Positions 6,670 through 9,099 of a stretch of 9,099 nucleotides of DNA are shown here, piece after piece; position 1 is the stretch's first letter, and every line of letters begins with the position of its first letter. The position numbers were made by a program, and so were the translations under genes. The notes below the pieces were generated by a model. The model ran no database searches. It was not told the origin of the DNA and worked only from the letters and a program-made list of their open reading frames with translations. Source of the stretch: Rhodobacteraceae bacterium UBA1957 (GTDB lineage: Bacteria > Pseudomonadota > Alphaproteobacteria > Rhodobacterales > Rhodobacteraceae); NCBI GenBank assembly GCA_002336405.1, contig DDEJ01000132.1, forward strand, positions 1,763 to 10,861, given 5' to 3'.

Positions 6670-7764
6670 ATGATGACACAAGCGACCCGCTACGGGATGA
6701 TCGGCTGCGGCATGATGGGCCAAGAGCATCTGCGAAACATTGCCCTTTTGCCCGACACGCAAATCACCGCAATTTTCGAGCCTGATCTGCAGATGCAAAA
6801 AGCCGCCGCCACGTTGGCACCTGAGGCAGTTTTTTGTAACAGCCTCGAGGCGCTTTTGCGCCGGACCGACTTGGATTGTCTAGTCATTGTCTCACCCAAT
6901 CATGTGCATCTCGATCAGTTGGAGCAGATTGCAAAATTCCCCGCCCGCCCAGTTTTGGTGGAAAAGCCACTGTTCACAAATCCAGAAGACCTGACACGGA
7001 TTGAAAGGTTTCGCGCGCAGTATAACGCACCGGTATGGGTCGCGATGGAATATCGTTACATGCCACCGGTGTCCGCCTTGCGTGAACGCTTGGCTGCGGC
7101 CACCGGAGGGATCAAAATGCTCACCATCCGCGAGCACCGCTTTCCCTTTCTGCCCAAAGTGGGAGACTGGAACCGGTTTAATGCCAAAAGTGGCGGAACC
7201 TTTGTTGAAAAATGTTGCCACTTTTTTGACCTGATGCGCCTGTTGATTGGCGCGGACCCCGTTCAGGTCATGGCCAGCGGTGGACAGGCTTTTAACCATC
7301 TGGACGAAACTTATCAGGGTGAAGTACCCGATATTTGGGACCACGGTTATGTCATTGTCGATTTTGCTAACGGGGCGCGCGCAATGCTTGAGCTGTGCAT
7401 GTTTGCCGAAGGGTCGCAGTTTCAAGAAGAAATTTCAGCCGTTGGTCCAACCGGCAAAATAGAAGCTTTTGTGCCCGGACCAACCCGCTTTTGGCGCCAT
7501 CCATCACAACCTGCACCCGATCCCAAAATCGTGCTTTCACCACGTCAAGACGGTCTGCAAGAAGAAATTCTTCTGCCGGTTGATCCAACGCTCTTGGCAG
7601 CGGGAGATCACAACGGATCGACCTTTTACCAACATCAGCGGTTCTTGGCAGTGGTGCGCCAGGGCCACGCGGTTGAAGTCACTCTTGACGATGGCATCTG
7701 GGCTGTGCGCATGGGGCAGGCCACTCAGAAATCGGCTGCATTAAGGCAAGCTGTTGCACTCTGA
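6670..7764 (+). CDS. Gfo/Idh/MocA-fold NAD-binding protein; candidate NAD+-dependent sulfoquinovosidase
   Basis: This 364-residue protein has an N-terminal Rossmann domain (GCGMMG, G12/G14/G17; cofactor-side acid E37 in AIFEPD) and the family EKP motif at 98-100. A C-terminal beta-sheet domain begins near 125. The catalytic segment reads GGTFVEKCCHFFDLMR at 175-190. H184 matches the family catalytic His, but the usual Asp four residues earlier is Glu (E180) and two Cys precede the His. AGGA lies 5 nt before the ATG at 6670; a second ATG follows directly at 6673. Known members oxidise sugars or, in the GH109/GH188-type branch, hydrolyse glycosides by transient C3 oxidation with bound NAD+. GH188 enzymes are sulfoquinovosidases found in sulfoquinovose clusters. 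No GH31 glycosidase is present here, so this role fits. A sugar dehydrogenase is the alternative. Confidence 0.8.
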   Translation: MMTQATRYGMIGCGMMGQEHLRNIALLPDTQITAIFEPDLQMQKAAATLAPEAVFCNSLEALLRRTDLDCLVIVSPNHVHLDQLEQIAKFPARPVLVEKPLFTNPEDLTRIERFRAQYNAPVWVAMEYRYMPPVSALRERLAAATGGIKMLTIREHRFPFLPKVGDWNRFNAKSGGTFVEKCCHFFDLMRLLIGADPVQVMASGGQAFNHLDETYQGEVPDIWDHGYVIVDFANGARAMLELCMFAEGSQFQEEISAVGPTGKIEAFVPGPTRFWRHPSQPAPDPKIVLSPRQDGLQEEILLPVDPTLLAAGDHNGSTFYQHQRFLAVVRQGHAVEVTLDDGIWAVRMGQATQKSAALRQAVAL

Positions 7765-7956
7765 CTAAACACCATCGCGGCTTACCATCCGGCTCCCAAC
7801 CGGGTTGATACATGTATCAAAGCGACCAAGGCGCATATGTGCGCAGCCCACATCCTGACGGTTCGGTTTGGGAACGAACGATAATAGCCTAATGCCTGTT
7901 TTCAAACCACGAACATTCAAGCTATCTGTTGGGGGATATGGGTGAGGGTATCTATC
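7765..7956. other. Intergenic region with clustered dyads
   Basis: 192 bp lie between the NAD-binding protein and the histidine phosphatase, both on the + strand. No gene is evident. Besides the palindrome at 7805-7820, it holds CAACC/GGTTG arms at 7798-7808, GCGCA/TGCGC at 7831-7844 around TATG, and GTTCG/CGAAC at 7861-7879. This density suggests operators, or transcript ends and starts, between two transcription units. No T-run follows any of the dyads. Confidence 0.5.
7805..7820. promoter_or_regulatory. Perfect 16-bp palindrome, candidate operator
   Basis: TTGATACATGTATCAA is a perfect palindrome, the form expected of a dimeric repressor site. One 8-nt arm, TGTATCAA, recurs at 5934-5941 in the divergent promoter, which suggests the GntR regulator may bind both. 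The same 8-mer also occurs at 2705-2712 inside dctQ, so a single arm is not strongly specific. It lies 41-56 bp past the stop at 7764 and about 137 bp before the next start. Confidence 0.5.
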
Positions 7957-8520
7957 ATGTTGCATCGACGTCAATTTCTTTCAGGACTGGCTGTCTCAAG
8001 CTTGGGACACAAAGCTTTTGCCGGTGCCAATTCCAGATCAATCCTCAATCAGCTAAAGACATTGGACGCCAATATCTTATTGATGCGGCACGCGCTGGCC
8101 CCCGGCTTTGGAGACCCCGACGCGTTTGATGTCACCCAGTGCAGCACCCAGCGCAACCTTGACAGCCAAGGCCGCGCACAAGCCATCGCAATAGGTGAGA
8201 AATTCAAAAAGTCGGGTGTTACATTCGATACTGTTTTTTCAAGTCAGTGGTGCAGATGTATAGAAACGGCCGAATTGTTAAAAATGGGTCCCGTGCAAGA
8301 GTTCGTGGGCCTCAACTCATTTTTCCAAAGATATGCAAAGCGTGATGAAACCCTGCAGAAACTTGAACAAAAGCTTTCAAGCCTCGATCCCGATGGTCTT
8401 TACCTTATGGTGACGCATCAAGTTGTCATTCAGGCAGTCGCACAGTTGTCAGTATCCTCAGGCGAATGTGTCGCTTATAATTTTCAATCCGAGCAAGCGG
8501 TCAAACTGCAAATCAACTGA
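7957..8520 (+). CDS. Tat-exported histidine phosphatase family protein
   Basis: This 187-residue protein has a twin-arginine-type leader (HRRQFLSG at 3-10, short hydrophobic stretch, likely cut near FAGA at 21-24). A histidine phosphatase (phosphoglycerate mutase-like) domain follows. LLMRHA gives the RH core R44-H45, SSQWCRCIETAELL supplies R100, and VTHQ supplies the second His, H154. FGDPDAFD followed by CSTQRNLDSQGRAQA matches a subgroup I recall from Rhodobacteraceae. The frame is open to a GTG at 7942, but the ATG at 7957 has GAGGG 8 nt upstream and puts the RR motif at the normal position. It would be a periplasmic phosphomonoesterase of unknown substrate. It follows the sulfonate genes on the same strand but after a 192-bp gap, so it is probably an independent unit. 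Confidence 0.85.
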   Translation: MLHRRQFLSGLAVSSLGHKAFAGANSRSILNQLKTLDANILLMRHALAPGFGDPDAFDVTQCSTQRNLDSQGRAQAIAIGEKFKKSGVTFDTVFSSQWCRCIETAELLKMGPVQEFVGLNSFFQRYAKRDETLQKLEQKLSSLDPDGLYLMVTHQVVIQAVAQLSVSSGECVAYNFQSEQAVKLQIN

Positions 8521-8566
8521 CGAAACCCCACATCGTACTTGCCTAGGAATAGGCCTAAAAACCGGC

Positions 8567-8586
8567 TTGGCTTGGTGTGAAGCCAA
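8567..8586. terminator. Hairpin between convergent genes
   Basis: TTGGCTT (8567-8573) and AAGCCAA (8580-8586) form a perfect 7-bp stem with a 6-nt loop, in the 93-bp gap between the convergent histidine phosphatase and ABC ATPase genes. On the - strand a run of five T follows after GCCGG (8557-8561), so it best fits as an end for the ABC transcript. A weaker hairpin GCCTA/TAGGC at 8541-8554 lies beside it. Confidence 0.4.
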
Positions 8587-8613
8587 AAAAGCACACTCAG
8601 GGGTAAGCACGTC

Positions 8614-9099
8614 TTAAATCAGGTGTTCATTTTCATAGACACAGCAGTGCTGTGCGGGGATCTTCAGAAACACATTTTCGGCTGGCACCTCTTGTTCACG
8701 TTTAACTTTGATCTTGATGCTTTGACCTTCAAAGTCGGCTGTGACCAGTTTGTGACTGCCCAAATCTTCCACGCGCTGCACCTTGGCGCTCACCGTGTTT
8801 TCGGACGCGGCAGTCACCAATTTAATATATTCCGAACGGATTCCCAACTTGAGGTTTTTGCTGGCAACAGCCTCAAGATTGGTATCGGTAACAATTTCAG
8901 CGCCACCAAACGAAATCGTGGTGTTGTTGACAGCCGAACACGCGAACAGGTTCATCGCCGGTGCGCCGATAAAATATCCTACAAAAGTTGTTTTAGGTCG
9001 GTCAAACAGCTCTGAGGGCGTGCCGGCCTGAACGATGCTGCCGTTGTCCATGACGATGATATTCTCGGCAAAGGTCATCGCCTCGTTTTGGTCGTGGGT
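8614..9099 (-). CDS. ABC transporter ATP-binding protein, C-terminal part (continues beyond right edge)
   Basis: 161 residues are visible, entering at the window edge with [14 protein letters not shown], the H-loop of an ABC ATPase. Next comes [20 protein letters not shown] and [12 protein letters not shown], the standard end of the nucleotide-binding domain in the MalK/UgpC importer group. After that a TOBE-type regulatory domain runs to the stop at 8614-8616 ([13 protein letters not shown], then [16 protein letters not shown]). The Walker A, Q-loop and LSGGQ motifs lie outside the window. An in-frame ATG at 9078 is internal and is not the start. FVGYFIG plus the short TOBE resembles the GlpT-type ATPase of alphaproteobacterial glycerol importers, but sugar or polyol importers are equally possible. 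The rest of the system should lie to the right. Confidence 0.88.
   Translation of the reverse strand, partial: THDQNEAMTFAENIIVMDNGSIVQAGTPSELFDRPKTTFVGYFIGAPAMNLFACSAVNNTTISFGGAEIVTDTNLEAVASKNLKLGIRSEYIKLVTAASENTVSAKVQRVEDLGSHKLVTADFEGQSIKIKVKREQEVPAENVFLKIPAQHCCVYENEHLI

Noticed and set aside
6892..7425. 177-residue - strand frame opposite the Gfo/Idh/MocA gene
   Set aside because: It is a shadow of the well-supported + strand gene, with no motif or suitable upstream site.
7831..7844. GCGCA/TGCGC hairpin as a terminator for the Gfo/Idh/MocA gene
   Set aside because: The stem is only 5 bp and no T-run follows on the + strand.

Overview
The window looks like chromosomal DNA of a marine-type alphaproteobacterium, most likely Rhodobacterales. 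This is inferred from its moderate GC content, the tightly coupled gene order, a TRAP transporter, an ABC ATPase of the glycerol/sugar type, and a Tat-exported histidine phosphatase of a kind familiar from that group. No rRNA, tRNA, insertion sequence or CRISPR array is visible.

Layout: (1) 1-162, + strand: the C-terminus of a Sel1-repeat protein. (2) 163-310: a convergent gap with a long imperfect hairpin. (3) 5872 down to 311, - strand: a six-gene operon, in transcription order an SsuD-like FMNH2-dependent monooxygenase, a YdhF-like aldo/keto reductase, a flavin reductase, TRAP small permease (DctQ), TRAP large permease (DctM) and TRAP receptor (DctP). Stop/start overlaps (TAATG, ATGA, TGATG) couple most of the genes. 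(4) 5873-5961: a divergent promoter region rich in inverted repeats. (5) 5962-7764, + strand: a GntR/HutC-type regulator followed 6 nt later by a Gfo/Idh/MocA-fold NAD-binding protein. (6) 7765-7956: a dyad-rich gap with a perfect 16-bp palindrome. (7) 7957-8520, + strand: the histidine phosphatase. (8) 8614-9099, - strand: the C-terminal part of an ABC transporter ATPase that runs off the window.

Interpretation: monooxygenase + aldo/keto reductase + flavin reductase is the enzyme set of the sulfoquinovose monooxygenase (sulfo-SMO) pathway, smoC-smoB-smoA in Agrobacterium. There, sulfoquinovose is cleaved with FMNH2 and O2 to sulfite and 6-oxo-glucose, which is then reduced to glucose. The known cluster uses an ABC importer and a GH31 sulfoquinovosidase. 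Here a TRAP transporter is fused into the operon, and the place of the glycosidase is plausibly taken by the Gfo/Idh/MocA protein, a fold that includes the NAD+-dependent sulfoquinovosidases. The proposed module is therefore: TRAP uptake of sulfoquinovose or its glycerol glycoside, NAD+-dependent deglycosylation, oxidative desulfonation, reduction to glucose, with GntR control. The gene families are well supported. The substrate is inferred from gene combination and order, without any database search.
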